Source of the DNA: Blastocladiella emersonii ATCC 22665
Lineage: Eukaryota > Blastocladiomycota > Blastocladiomycetes > Blastocladiales > Blastocladiaceae
Direction of reading: 5' to 3'
NCBI GenBank assembly: GCA_025594325.1
Contig: JANHCV010000008.1
Span: 1-64,000, forward strand
DNA: 64,000 nt
Positions 19,480 to 30,010 of this stretch are shown here, in pieces. The position numbers were made by a program, and so were the translations under genes. Position 1 is the first letter of the stretch. Every line of letters starts with the position of its first letter. The notes beneath the pieces are model-generated. The model did no database searches and was not told where the DNA came from. It saw nothing but the letters and a program-made list of their open reading frames with translations.

Positions 19480-22245
19480 ATGGACGGCGACTACGACGAC
19501 TGGGACACGCCCGCTGCACCGCGCGGCGGCCTCGGGTTCGCTGCCCCGCCCGCGCGGCCCGCTGCTGCCCCCGAGGAGGCCTCTGTCGCACCCGCGTCCG
19601 ACGACGAGGACGATGACGATGCGGCGATCAGCGCGCAGGCCGACCGGCTGCGCAAGCAGAAGCAGTCGCGGCGGTTCCGCGACGCGGTGCACGCGGCCGA
19701 CGGCGAGATCCCGCTCATGCTCGACAGCAGCGAGGACGACTACGACGCCAAACCCGCCCACCGCGCCCGCTTCGCCGCCGCCGCCAACTCGAGCGACGAG
19801 GATACGCGCGCCGGCAGCGATGACGACGGGCCGCGTCGCCGCCGCCAGCGCAAGTTCGGCAACGACTTTGGCGACGACAACTCGGACGACTCGGACGACG
19901 ACCGCGAGCGCGCGCGCCGCCGCGCCGCCGCTACCAAGAAGCAGCGCGCCGCGCCGCCCAAGCAGCAACAGCCCAGGCAGGCGCAACCCCCAAAACCCAA
20001 GAAGAACTTCGGCGTGTTCGCCGGCACCGGCGGCCTCGGCCTCAAGCTCATGATGAAGATGGGCTACACCCCCGGCAAGGGGCTCGGCACCAAGGAGGAG
20101 GGCATCGTCGAGCCCGTCGAGGCTGTGCTGCGCCCGCGCGGCGCCGGTATCGCCTACGACGACTGGGAGGAGCGCGCGCCCGCCCCACCACCACCGCCCG
20201 CACCCAAAACCAAGGACGAGGACGGCGCCGCCATGGACGTGGACGGCGACGACGACGCGGGGCTCAACTTCCGCTTCGCGCGCGGCGGTGTCGAGGAGCT
20301 GTCGTCCTCGCAGTCGCGCCGCAACCCGCGTGGACCCGCGCGCCGCAACCGGTACAAGAAGTCGGCCTCGGCGATCCCCGTCGCCGTCAACGAGGACGGC
20401 GTACCCCTGCGCGCCGACCTCCCTGCGCCCGACGACGACGACGCCCCCGCCATCGACCTGCGCGGGAACGCCGCCGCAGCCATCACCACGGGCCCGCTCG
20501 CCAACCTGCTCGACCACCTCGCCGGATCCGCCGCCGACGCTACCCGCAAGATGCACGCCCGCCGCGCGCGCCGCGCCGCTGACCTTGAGCGCGTCGCTGC
20601 CCTGCGCGCCCACCTCGACGCCGCGCGCGACCGCCTCGGCGCGCGGACCGAGCAGACGCGTAACGTTGAGACAGCCGTCGCCGTGGTCCGCCGCCAGGCG
20701 TCTGGCGGGGACTGGGTCGCGACGGTCAAGGGCATGGCCGGGTTCGCCGGACTCGCCCCGCTCGCCGCTGCCGTCGCGGTGCCGCGGCTCTGGTCCATGT
20801 TCGTCGACTGGGACCCGTGGGCCGAGCCCGACTTTGGCGCCGAGGAGCTCGCCGTCGTCCGTTCCGCCACGGCCGTCCGCGCGACGTCTGCTGCTGCGGC
20901 GCGGGCGCCCGACGCCATGGACGTGGACGGCGCCGACGACGGCGCGCACCGCACCTCGGGGACGTGGTACGAGGCCGTCTTGTGGAACGCCTGGATCCCG
21001 CGCGTCCGCGCCGGGTTCCAGCAGCCGGCCGGTCACCACCACCACCACCACCATCATCATCATCACGGGCAGCCTACCCCGCTCAACGTCACGTCCGTGG
21101 CACAGGCCTCGGTCGCCGCCGCGACGCTGCAACAGTGGTCGACCTCGGGCCTCCTCACGCCGACGCTCGCGGGGTACCTCGCCAACCAGGTCGTGCTGCC
21201 GTGCCTGCGCCGCGCCGTCGAGGCGTGGTCGCCGCACCGCGCCCCCACAACCGAGTCGGGCCCGCTCGCCCCGTGGCTCCTGCCGTGGCTCGCGGCGAAC
21301 TTGCTCCCGACGCCCGCGGACCTAACGTTCGCATGCCTCGGGTACAAGCTCGGTGCCGCGCTCGACGCCGCGCACGCGTCGCCCAGCGCGCCACACCTCG
21401 ATGCGGTCCCCGCGTCCGCCGTCTCTGCGTGGCGCCCGCCCGTCCTCAGCGACGCCGGGTGGTCGGCGTTCGTGTCGCGGCACCTCGTCCCGCTGCTCAC
21501 GGCGCACGCGGCGCGGCGCATAGTCATCGACCCGTCGAACCAGGACCCGGTGCCCGTCGACCAGCTGCTGGCGTACCACGCACACGCCGTGGTCCCGCCC
21601 GCGACGCTCGCAGCCGTCCTCGTCGGCGGCGGGGTTTTGGCGAAGTGGACGTCCGTCCTGCACGCGTGGCTCACGCAACCCGGCGCGAATTTTGCCGAGA
21701 TCGCGGCATGGTTCCGCGCGTGGCGCGACCACGTCCCGCGCGACGTGCTCGAGGCCCCGCCCGCGCGCGCGTGGCTCGGCGCCGCGCTCGACATGATGCG
21801 GCGCGCGGTCCAGGGCGAGCCTGTCCCCGCGCCCGAGATCCTCGTTCGGCAGGTGCCGCGCGCGGCGGCAGCTGCTGCGTCGGCTGCCAAGCGACCCCCG
21901 CCACCACCGCAGGCGCCCCCGGCCGAGTCGGTCACGTTCAAGGCGATGCTGGAGCGCGACCTCGACGCGCACGAGCTCGCGCTGGCGCCGACGGGCCGCA
22001 CGCTCGCGCGCGTCGCGCGGCCCGTGTACCGCGTCGTCCCGCTCGGTGCACGAAAGGCCGGGACCCGCCGGCCGCCGCCCGTCTGGGTGTTCTGGGACCA
22101 GGACGTGGTGTTCCTGCGCCGCGCGCCCGCGGAGGTCGGCGAGGCCGCGGCGGCCGCAGCGTTTGACGAGAACGAGGACGACGAGGCGTACTGGGATCCG
22201 GTCGAGACGAACGCAGTGGTCGAGCGGGCCAAGGGCAGGACGTGA
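19480..22245 (+). CDS. TFIP11/Ntr1-type G-patch spliceosome disassembly factor
   Basis: Ntr1/TFIP11 activates the helicase Prp43 to release introns and take spliceosomes apart in the nucleus. Intron-free, 921 aa. I chose the ATG at 19480 (CACCATGG context); an in-frame ATG 12 nt earlier is possible. Seen: acidic tuftelin-type N-terminus (MDGDYDDWDTP), basic stretch, G-patch near 180-225 (GTGGLGLKLMMKMGYTPGKG), nuclear Arg/Lys patch near RRNRYKK, then the GCFC domain with RLWSMFVDWDPWAEPDF and WIPRVRAGF. The C-terminal part includes FKAMLERDLDAHELAL and PVWVFWDQDVVFLRR. A run of 11 histidines near 520-530 is an oddity of this gene. AATACA follows the stop by 2 nt (22248-22253). Confidence 0.9.
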   Translation: MDGDYDDWDTPAAPRGGLGFAAPPARPAAAPEEASVAPASDDEDDDDAAISAQADRLRKQKQSRRFRDAVHAADGEIPLMLDSSEDDYDAKPAHRARFAAAANSSDEDTRAGSDDDGPRRRRQRKFGNDFGDDNSDDSDDDRERARRRAAATKKQRAAPPKQQQPRQAQPPKPKKNFGVFAGTGGLGLKLMMKMGYTPGKGLGTKEEGIVEPVEAVLRPRGAGIAYDDWEERAPAPPPPPAPKTKDEDGAAMDVDGDDDAGLNFRFARGGVEELSSSQSRRNPRGPARRNRYKKSASAIPVAVNEDGVPLRADLPAPDDDDAPAIDLRGNAAAAITTGPLANLLDHLAGSAADATRKMHARRARRAADLERVAALRAHLDAARDRLGARTEQTRNVETAVAVVRRQASGGDWVATVKGMAGFAGLAPLAAAVAVPRLWSMFVDWDPWAEPDFGAEELAVVRSATAVRATSAAAARAPDAMDVDGADDGAHRTSGTWYEAVLWNAWIPRVRAGFQQPAGHHHHHHHHHHHGQPTPLNVTSVAQASVAAATLQQWSTSGLLTPTLAGYLANQVVLPCLRRAVEAWSPHRAPTTESGPLAPWLLPWLAANLLPTPADLTFACLGYKLGAALDAAHASPSAPHLDAVPASAVSAWRPPVLSDAGWSAFVSRHLVPLLTAHAARRIVIDPSNQDPVPVDQLLAYHAHAVVPPATLAAVLVGGGVLAKWTSVLHAWLTQPGANFAEIAAWFRAWRDHVPRDVLEAPPARAWLGAALDMMRRAVQGEPVPAPEILVRQVPRAAAAAASAAKRPPPPPQAPPAESVTFKAMLERDLDAHELALAPTGRTLARVARPVYRVVPLGARKAGTRRPPPVWVFWDQDVVFLRRAPAEVGEAAAAAAFDENEDDEAYWDPVETNAVVERAKGRT

Positions 22246-22247
22246 GG

Positions 22248-22253
22248 AATACA
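22248..22253 (+). terminator. Candidate poly(A) signal AATACA
   Basis: Begins 3 nt after the TFIP11-type gene's stop codon. Only about 100 nt separate that stop from the next start, so transcription must end here. Confidence 0.45.
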
Positions 22254-22344
22254 CATGGACTTGTTAGCGCTGTTGACGGAGGCGAAGTCTGATGCGAGTC
22301 GCTGAGCTCGCTCTCCCAAAGAACTCGACGATCATGATACTCCA

Positions 22345-24071
22345 ATGAAGACCCCTGCTATATCAACAACGTCTCTCTATGAAACCTTGCCGCGAGACCT
22401 GATAGCACGCCTAGCTGCCGTGCCACGTCGCAATCTCGCCGTCGGCCTGGTCGCCGTGCTTCTGTCGCTCCCAGTGACCTACTCGGTCGGCCGCTTCCTC
22501 CTCGTCGGCGTGCGACGCAAGATTGCCGCGCGCCGCGGGCTGTACATCCTCTCCCCGTCGACCGGCAAGCGGCGCCCGCTCTCTGGCGTCGAAGACGGTG
22601 GGTTCCTCGCGCGGCACGTCCTCGGCGACCTCCCCGCACTCCTCGCAGCGCCGAGCCTCGTCGCGTACCAGGACCAGCAGATCGCGACCCTCGGTCCCGT
22701 CCACGCGCTGCGCGATCTCGGCGGCGCGCCGGGCGTCGTGATCGGCGACCCGCGCGCCCTCTACTACTTGTGCACGACGCGCCCCGACGCCACCGTGAAG
22801 CCGCCCGAGGTCCTGCGCCCGCTCGCGTTCGTCGCGGGCCGCACGGGCATGTTCGCGATCGAGGGCGACGTGCACCGGCTGCACCGGCGGATCCTCAACC
22901 CCGTGTTCAACCTCAAGACGCTCAAACAGCTGGTCTCGACGATGCACGCGGCGTTCGATGAGTTGCAGGCGATCCTCGACTCTGCCGCCGATGCGGGCGC
23001 GTCCGTCGACTTCCAGGACCTGACGACGCGCGTGACGCTCAACGTGATCGGCCGGACCGCGCTCGCGACCGACTTTGACGCGCTACGGCCCGGCACCCCG
23101 TCGCCGCTGACGGCGTGCATCGCGACGCTCATGCGCGTGTTCCAGTTCGAGGCGTGGAACTTTTTCCGCGACGCGTTCCCGCTCCTCAACAAGCTGCCCG
23201 TGCGCCGTAACCGCGAGCTGCGCGCCGCGCGTGCTATGCTGTTCGAGCAGGTCGAGAAGATTGTGCGCGAAGCCGCGCGCGCTGACCGGACGGCGGTGGG
23301 TGTGCCGTCGCTCTTCTCAGCGCTCACCGACGCGGTGGCGGACGGCGGCGAAGAGGGGAAGCTTTCGCCCATCGAGATGCGCGACGAGCTGCTGACGTTT
23401 CTCGCCGCGGGGCACGAGACGACCGCGAACCTGCTCGGGATGATCGCGTACTTCCTCGCCAAGCACTCGTACGTCCAGGCCAAGCTGGCCGCCGACATCG
23501 CGCGAGCTGGGACCGACAGCGAGTACCTGGGGGATGTCGTCAACGAGACGCTGCGCGTCCACTCGCCGCCCTTCTCGACCATGCGGCAGGCCGCCGAGGA
23601 CCTCGCGGTCCCGCTGTCCACGGGCGAGACACTCCACGTTCCCAAGGGTCTCCGCCTGTTCTACCCGATCGTACGTATCCGCTGCTCGCCCGTCGTCTTG
23701 CGTGATCGCTCACGCGCCCGTACCTCCAGCAAGCGACGCACAACAACCCTGCAATCTGGGGCCCGGACGCGCTCGCCTTCCGCCCCGAGCGGTGGTCGGA
23801 CGAGGTGCACCACGCGACGACGCTGACCGAGCCGCTCCCGGCGGGCAAGTCGCGGCTGATCCCGCCATACGGCTTCCTCCCGTTCCTCGGCGGCGCGCAC
23901 GCGTGCATCGGGCGTGCGTTCGCGCTCATGCAGGTCAAGCTGTGCGTCGTCCGCCTCGTGTCGCGGTACGAGATCTTGCTCGCTGATGCTGGGTTCGTGC
24001 CTACCCTCGAATACACGGTCACGGCGCGCGCCAAGGAGCTGCCGCTCGTGTTCAAGCGTCGGTCCGCGTGA
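22345..24071 (+). CDS. Cytochrome P450 (copy 2 of 4)
   Basis: Two exons, 22345-23670 and 23730-24071 (59-nt intron, phase 0, after FYPI), give 555 aa. N-terminal anchor near residues 30-50 (VGLVAVLLSLPVTYSVG) followed by the basic RRKIAARRGLYI. Catalytic landmarks: AAGHETTANLL, NETLRVHSP, FRPERWSDEV, and the haem loop FLGGAHACIGRAFA. First of three tandem copies on this strand. The start MKTPAISTTSLYETL differs from the MPVLSTTYLY start of copies 1 and 3. The 100-nt gap to the upstream gene leaves little room for a promoter. Confidence 0.93.
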
Positions 24072-24218
24072 GGAGTGTGCGCGTGCGGTGCATGGGCGTG
24101 TGCGACGCCTGCGGTGGTCGTCGTGAGGGCGGAGCGAGGCTCGTCAACTTGAGGGCCGCGCTGGCCCGTTCCCTTCTCTCCCCGCGCGGACCCCAATGTA
24201 ACTTTGAATGTAAAGCAC

Positions 24219-25959
24219 ATGAACATGCCCGTCCTGTCGACGACCTACCTCTACGACGCACTTTCGTCTGCTCGCGCGCTCATTGAGCGACTTGCGGCCC
24301 TTCGGCAGCCGGGCCACGCCGTGGCTGCAGCGCTCGTCTTCGCGTCGCTTCCTATCTCCTTGTCGGTCGTACGTTTCGGCTTGAACGTACTCCGCCGCAA
24401 GTTGGCCGCGCGCCGCGGCCTGTACATCACGTCGGACGGCGGCAAGTCGCGGATCCCGATCCCAGGCCTTCCTGATGCCGGGTTTGTCGCGCGGTACCTT
24501 CTCGGCGACACGCGAGAGCTACTTGCCGCTCCCAACCTCGTTGCGTACCAGGAGCAGCAGATTGCAAAGCTCGGTATGATCCATGGGCTGCGCGACCTCG
24601 GCGGCGCGCCTGGCGTCGTTGTGGGGGACCCGCGCGCGCTCTACTATCTCTGCACGACGCGCGGGTACGGAACTACAAAGTCGCCCGAGCTCACGAGCCA
24701 GTTCGCCTTTGTCGCCGGGCGCATGGGGATGCTCGCCGCTGAGCATGACCTGCACCGCGTGCACCGCCGTATCGTCAACCCCGTGTTCAACATGAAGACG
24801 CTCAAGCAGCTCGTTCCCACCATGGAGTCCTCTTTCGACGAGCTCGAGGCGATTCTGGACAAGGCTGCGGAAGGGCAAGTGGCGGTCGAGTTCCAGGACC
24901 TCGCCACGTCGCTCGTCCTCAACGTCATTGGCCGCACCGCACTCGCCACCGAGTTCAACGCGCTTCGCCCGGGCGCACCGTCGGCGCTCACCGAGGCGTA
25001 CGCGATCCTGACGCAGGTGTTCCAGTTCAATGCCTGGAACTTCACCCGCGACGCGTTCCCGATCCTCAACTGGCTCCCCGTGCGGCGTAACCGCGACCTG
25101 CTCGCCGCGCGCAAGCTCGTGTTCGGCCGCGTCGAGTCGATCCTGCGCGACATGGCCGCGGCGCAGGCGGCCGGGCGTGACCTCAACAACGGCGGACCCG
25201 CCTCGCTCGTGGCGACGCTCATGGAGGCGGCGCAGGGTGAGGACGGTAAGCTATCGCCGCGCGAGCTGCGCGACGAGCTGCTCACGTTCCTCGTCGCCGG
25301 GCACGAGACGTCGGCCAACCTGCTGGGCATGATCGGCTACTTCCTCGCCAAGCACCCCGAGATCCAGGCGAAGCTCGCGGCTGACCTCGACCAGAACGGC
25401 ACCGAGAGCGAGTACCTCATGGACGTGATCAACGAGTCGATCCGCCTCCACTCGCCCGCGTACTCGACGATGCGTATGGCCGCCGAGGACCTGCAGGTCC
25501 CGCTCACGTCGGGCGGCACCATGCACATGCCCAAGGGCGCACGTCTCTTCTACCCGATCGTATGCTGTCGCGCCCACACTTCCATGCCTTGCCCCGACGC
25601 TGACCGCCTTCCACTGCCTGTAGCAAGCGATTCACACGAACCCGGCCATCTGGGGCCCCGACGCCGAGGTGTTCCGCCCCGAGCGGTGGTCGGACGAGGT
25701 GCACGTCGCCACGACACCGACGGACACGCTGCCCGAGGGCAAGACGCGCCTGATCCCGCCGTACGGGTTCATGCCGTTCCTCGGTGGCTCGCGTGCGTGT
25801 ATCGGCCGTGCCTTCGCGATCCTCGAGATCAAGCTGTTCGTCGCGCGCCTGTTCACGCGGTACTCGGTCCGCCTCGCTGACCCCAAGTTCGTGCCGACCA
25901 TTGAGTACACGGTCACGGCCAAGGCGGCCGAGGTCCCACTCGTGTTCTCGCGTCGGTAG
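24219..25959 (+). CDS. Cytochrome P450 (copy 3 of 4)
   Basis: Two exons, 24219-25559 and 25624-25959 (64-nt intron, phase 0, after FYPI), give 558 aa. The first in-frame ATG at 24219 gives MNMPVLSTTYLYDAL; the family alignment begins two codons later at 24225, so either may be used. Anchor near 35-55, then RRKLAARRGLYIT. Landmarks: VAGHETSANLLG, NESIRLHSP, FRPERWSDEV, haem loop FLGGSRACIGRAFA. It is closest to copies 1 and 4 in the second half. Tandem duplication of the whole gene, intron included, is the simplest origin. Confidence 0.93.
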
Positions 25960-26331
25960 AGCGGCGTCGAGCAGGACGTCAAGCGTCGGCTGGTGTCGGG
26001 CTGTGTGTCGAGGTGTTCGTTGCATCAAGGGCGACGGAGGCCCGCTCTTCCCATCATGGACCTCCCCACCGCAACGAATAGCATCATGAAGTCGTCTACT
26101 TGTTGCATTATGTGATTCATCAGGTTTCCGACAGCGCACCGCAGTTGCTGAGGAGAATCAGGCGGACAGGTCCAGCGAGAAGTCGGCGCGCACAGCGGTC
26201 GCCGTGGCCGGAACTTTGACGTGCCGCTGACGCTTGTCGTCGCGGTTCGCTTGACGGTGCCGGAACGAGGATACGTTCGAGCGAACCTTCCGACTCAGCA
26301 TGTACGGACTGTTGTCCGCGGAACCGGCTCG

Positions 26332-26337
26332 TATAAG
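26332..26337 (+). promoter_or_regulatory. TATA box of P450 copy 4
   Basis: TATAAG about 65 nt upstream of the ATG at 26402. It also lies downstream of the open-frame ATG at 26300, which argues against that earlier start. Confidence 0.55.
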
Positions 26338-26401
26338 AGCGCGGTCGTCCTGGCGCTCCCTCGCCCAGTCGAGCTTCAACACGCATCCTCAACCCCCAGC
26401 C

Positions 26402-28169
26402 ATGGCAGTCCTCTCGACAACCGCCCTCTACGTCGCGCTGCCGTCGCTCGCGCGCGGCGTCGTGTCGACGCTCCGGCGCCCTACCCCCGCCCTTGGCGCG
26501 TGGCTCGCCGTAGCCCTCCTCACCCTCCCCATCACCTTCTCCGCGGTCCAGTTCGCTCTGGTCGTCGTGCAGCGCAAGTGGTCCGCCCGCCGCGGCCTGT
26601 ACATCACGTCGCGCGACGGCACGCGGCGCCCGGTTCCCGGACTCCTCGACGCCAGCTACGTCGAGCGGTACCTGACGGGGGACACGCGCAAGATCCTCGC
26701 CGCGCCGAGCCTCGTCGTGTACCAGCAGCAGCAGATCGCCAAGTACGGCACAGTGCACACGCTGCGCGACCCCGGCGGCGCACCCGGCGTGGTGGTCGCG
26801 GATCCGCGCGCGCTGCACTACCTGTGCACGGCGCGCGCGTACGCGACCGTCAAGCCGCCCGAGCTCGCGCGCCTGTTTGTCTTTGCCGGCGGGCAGGGCG
26901 GGATGCTGGCGCTCGAGGGCGACGCGCACAAGGTGCACCGCCGCGTCGTCATCCCGCTGTTCAACATGAAGGTGCTCAAGCAGCTGGTCCCGACGATGCA
27001 CGCGGCGTTCGACGAGCTCGAGGCCATCCTCGACCGCGTTGCCGCGGCGGGCGAGAAGTCGGTCGACTTCCAGGACCTCGCGACGCGCGTCACGCTCAAC
27101 GTGATCGGGCGGACGGCGCTCGCGACCGAGTTCGACGCGCTGCGTCCGGGCTCGCCGTCGACGCTGACGTCGTCGTTCGCGTTCCTCATGCGCATCTTCG
27201 AGTACTCGACGTGGAACTTTGTGCGCGACGCGCTCCCGGTCCTCACGTACCTGCCGCTCCCGTACAACCGCAAGCTTTGGGCCGCGCGCGCCGTCAACTT
27301 TGACAACGTCGACGCAATCCTGCGTCGCGTCGCGTCCGAGCGCGCTGGTGGCGGGCGGCCGATTTCGGCGGACGCGGCGGCGGCGCCGTCGATGCCGCTG
27401 TTCACGGCGTTCCTCGATGCGGTCGACGGCAGCAACGGCTCGCTGACGCTGCACGACATGCGCGACGAGCTGCTCACGTTCCTCGGCGCCGGCCACGAGA
27501 CGTCGTCGAACCTGCTCGGTATGCTCGGCTACTTCCTCGCCAAACATCCGCGCGTCCAGGCCAAGCTCGCGGCGGACGTGGATGCGTTCGGCGTGGATAG
27601 CGCGTATTTGGGGGATGTCGTCAACGAGGCACTGCGCGTGCACTCGCCCGCGTACTCGACGATGCGGCTCGCCGCCGAGGACCTGCAGGTGCCGCTCACG
27701 TCGGGCGAGACGCTCCACGTTCCCAAGGGCCTCCGCCTGTTCTACCCGATCGTGCGTGTCCTCTCTCTCCTTTGGACCTGCACCATCGCCATCGCTGACA
27801 CTCCCTCGTTGCGGCCGCCCGTAGCAAGCGATCCACACCAACCCCGAGCTCTGGGGCCCGGACGCGCACGAGTTCCGCCCGGAGCGGTGGTCGGACGAGG
27901 TGCACGTCGCGACGACGCCGACCGAGACGTTGCCCGCGGGCAAGTCGCGGCTGATCCCGCCGTACGGCTTCTACCCGTTCCTCGGCGGCCCGCGCGCGTG
28001 CATCGGGCGCGCGTTCGCGATGCTCGAGATCAAGCACTTTGTCGCGCGGCTCGTGGCGCGGTACACGGTGCGGCTCGCGGATCCCAAGTTCGTGCCGACT
28101 ATCGAGTACAAGATCAACGCGCGCGCGACCGAGGTGCCGCTCGTGTTCGCGCGGCGCGACGGGGTGTAG
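26402..28169 (+). CDS. Cytochrome P450 (copy 4 of 4)
   Basis: Two exons, 26402-27751 and 27825-28169 (73-nt intron, phase 0, after FYPI), give 564 aa. The start MAVLSTTALYVAL at 26402 fits the family and a TATA box 65 nt upstream; the frame is open further upstream to 26300 but that would precede the TATA box. Anchor near 35-55 (WLAVALLTLPITFSAVQF). Landmarks: GAGHETSSNLLG, NEALRVHSP, FRPERWSDEV, haem loop FLGGPRACIGRAFA. Ends the tandem array; the next gene is convergent. Confidence 0.93.
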
Positions 28170-28288
28170 ATGGGCGCGCGGTGGCGCGCGAGAGAAGGGT
28201 GAGGGTGGATGATGATACATTCGATTTGTGCTGTACAAAGCCGCAGGGAAACCAAACCCACAACACCCCACAACGCTAGGGCGGCGAG

Positions 28289-29302
28289 TCAGATCCACCG
28301 AGAGCTCAGTCTCTCACTGGCGCCTGAAGCCTTGAGCCAGCCCGACTTGGCCCAAAAGTCGCCGACGGCCTTGTTCGCGGCGCACGCGCGGTCAATGGTC
28401 GTGCGGGTGAACTTGGACTTGAGGTCCGGCCGCTCCGCGAACCACTCGAGCACGGCGACGTGGCCACTGGTGCTGGCCTGGTCGAGCGCGGCGGCCGAGT
28501 AGTCGAGCGGGAGCCCCAACCGCGCCCACCAGTCGAGGACGGCGACATGGCCGCGGGCGCACGCGCGGTCGATGGCCGCGGCCGAGTAGCGCAGCTTGAC
28601 GCCGGCCTTGGTGGTCCACCAGTCGAGCGACGCGAGCTGGCCGTTGGCGCTGGCCGAGTCGATGGCGGCGATCGAGAACTTGAGCGCGTCGCGGCCGACT
28701 GTCGCGAGCCACCAGTCCAGGACCGCGACGTGGCCGTTCCACGACGCGGCGTCGACAGCGACGTGCGAGTGCATCATCTCGAGCCCGGACTGCGCCCACC
28801 ACTGGAGCACGGGCAGCTGGCCCTTCCAGCTGGCGTAGTCGACGGCCTGCTCCGAGTAGACAAAGTGGACGGGCGTCGCGAACGCCCACTCGAGCACGGC
28901 GACGTGGCCCTCCTGGCTCGCCAGGTCGACGGCGCGGTGCGAGAACTTGAGCTTGAGCCCCGACGCGACCCACCACTGCAGCACGGCGAGGTGACCGGCC
29001 TTGCACGCGTCCTCGACGGCGCGGTGCGTGTACTCGTCGCGTGGCAGACCGAGCGCGACGCGCAGCTCCAGCGCCGCGACCGAACCGCGCGCCGACGCTG
29101 CGTCCATGGCCGTCTCGGGCAGGTGCGGGAACACGGCGCGCTCGAGCGCGTCCACCATGGCGTCGGACCGCAGCAGGACGTAGAGCAGCTCGCGCAAGTC
29201 TGACGGGTCCTGCCCGGGCAGCTGCGCCGCCAGCACCATGATCCGCTCCATCAGCTCGCGCGGCAGGCGCAGTTGGTTCGTCGTGTCCTCAGCAAGACTC
29301 AT
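28289..29302 (-). CDS. Ankyrin-like WW-repeat protein with F-box-like N-terminus
   Basis: Intron-free, 337 aa. The ATG at 29302 gives MSLAEDTTNQLRLPRELMER, placing the F-box-like helix (LMERIMVLAAQL) directly at the N-terminus; the frame is open for 650 nt further upstream but without family similarity. Nine or so ankyrin-type units follow, very regular here: GHLAVLQWWVASGLKL, GHVAVLDWWLATVG, GHVAVLDWWARLGLPL, GHVAVLEWFAERP. Third member of the family at 1.65-3.6 kb, 26 kb away, and the least decayed. Convergent with P450 copy 4, stop to stop 120 bp. Confidence 0.78.
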   Translation of the reverse strand: MSLAEDTTNQLRLPRELMERIMVLAAQLPGQDPSDLRELLYVLLRSDAMVDALERAVFPHLPETAMDAASARGSVAALELRVALGLPRDEYTHRAVEDACKAGHLAVLQWWVASGLKLKFSHRAVDLASQEGHVAVLEWAFATPVHFVYSEQAVDYASWKGQLPVLQWWAQSGLEMMHSHVAVDAASWNGHVAVLDWWLATVGRDALKFSIAAIDSASANGQLASLDWWTTKAGVKLRYSAAAIDRACARGHVAVLDWWARLGLPLDYSAAALDQASTSGHVAVLEWFAERPDLKSKFTRTTIDRACAANKAVGDFWAKSGWLKASGASERLSSRWI

Positions 29303-30010
29303 GGTGCATGTGTTTCGTGGGTGGCCCGAGCCGGTGGAGGAGGGCGAGCCGCGATGGCGGCGACGACGGGCGTTGTTCGCCCTCCCCGCCGCCGTCGAAC
29401 CGGAATCCAACCGCCGTCCCGCGAGTGCCGGCGCTCCATGCAACGTTGATGCTAGCTCATGGAAAAATGTCTCGCGTGGGCTTTTCCCGCGCGTCGCGTC
29501 CAGCACGCCGGGCCGTGCGGGGAGTGCGGGGAAGCGCGGGTCGGGCGCCGCCGCGACGACGCCGCCGCCACCCTGGTCGCTCCGAGACGCTGACTCTACG
29601 CCGGGAGCGGGTCCCGCCGCGCGAGATGCATGCATCTTCGCGAGCGCAGTCGGCAGCGAGCTGCGCTTCGGTCGGGTGGGGCCCACCGACTCACTCGCCG
29701 CCGCTTCGTCGCGTGCTCCTCCGACCCTGCCCGACCCTGCCTGTTGATCGTGTTGCGTGCTCGCCCGTCCCGTCCGCTCGGCTCCGAAACACGCGCGATC
29801 CGCGTGTCTCACCAGGGACGGGGCAAACGCGGTGCCTCCCCCGCCCGTTGTTGACGAGCGATGGCGCGACTCGAGCCGGGCCGTGTCGGGATCAAACGCG
29901 CGGGGTTGATTTCCCGAGCAAGGGGAGAGATGGAGGTGTGAAGCGCTCATATATCGCGAGGGACCCGCGTTGGAAGCATGGACTGCACAGCACCGTCGTA
30001 TTCTTGAACC
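29303..30010. other. Intergenic, divergent promoter region
   Basis: About 700 bp between two divergent genes. Long open frames here are compositional. ATATAT at 29949-29954, about 57 nt before the ATG at 30011, is a plausible TATA element for the membrane-protein gene. Confidence 0.5.

Noticed and set aside
17995..21237. 1080-codon minus-strand frame spanning folate synthase and beyond
   Set aside because: Only the part up to 19332 is folate-synthase-like. The upstream portion is antisense to the TFIP11 gene.
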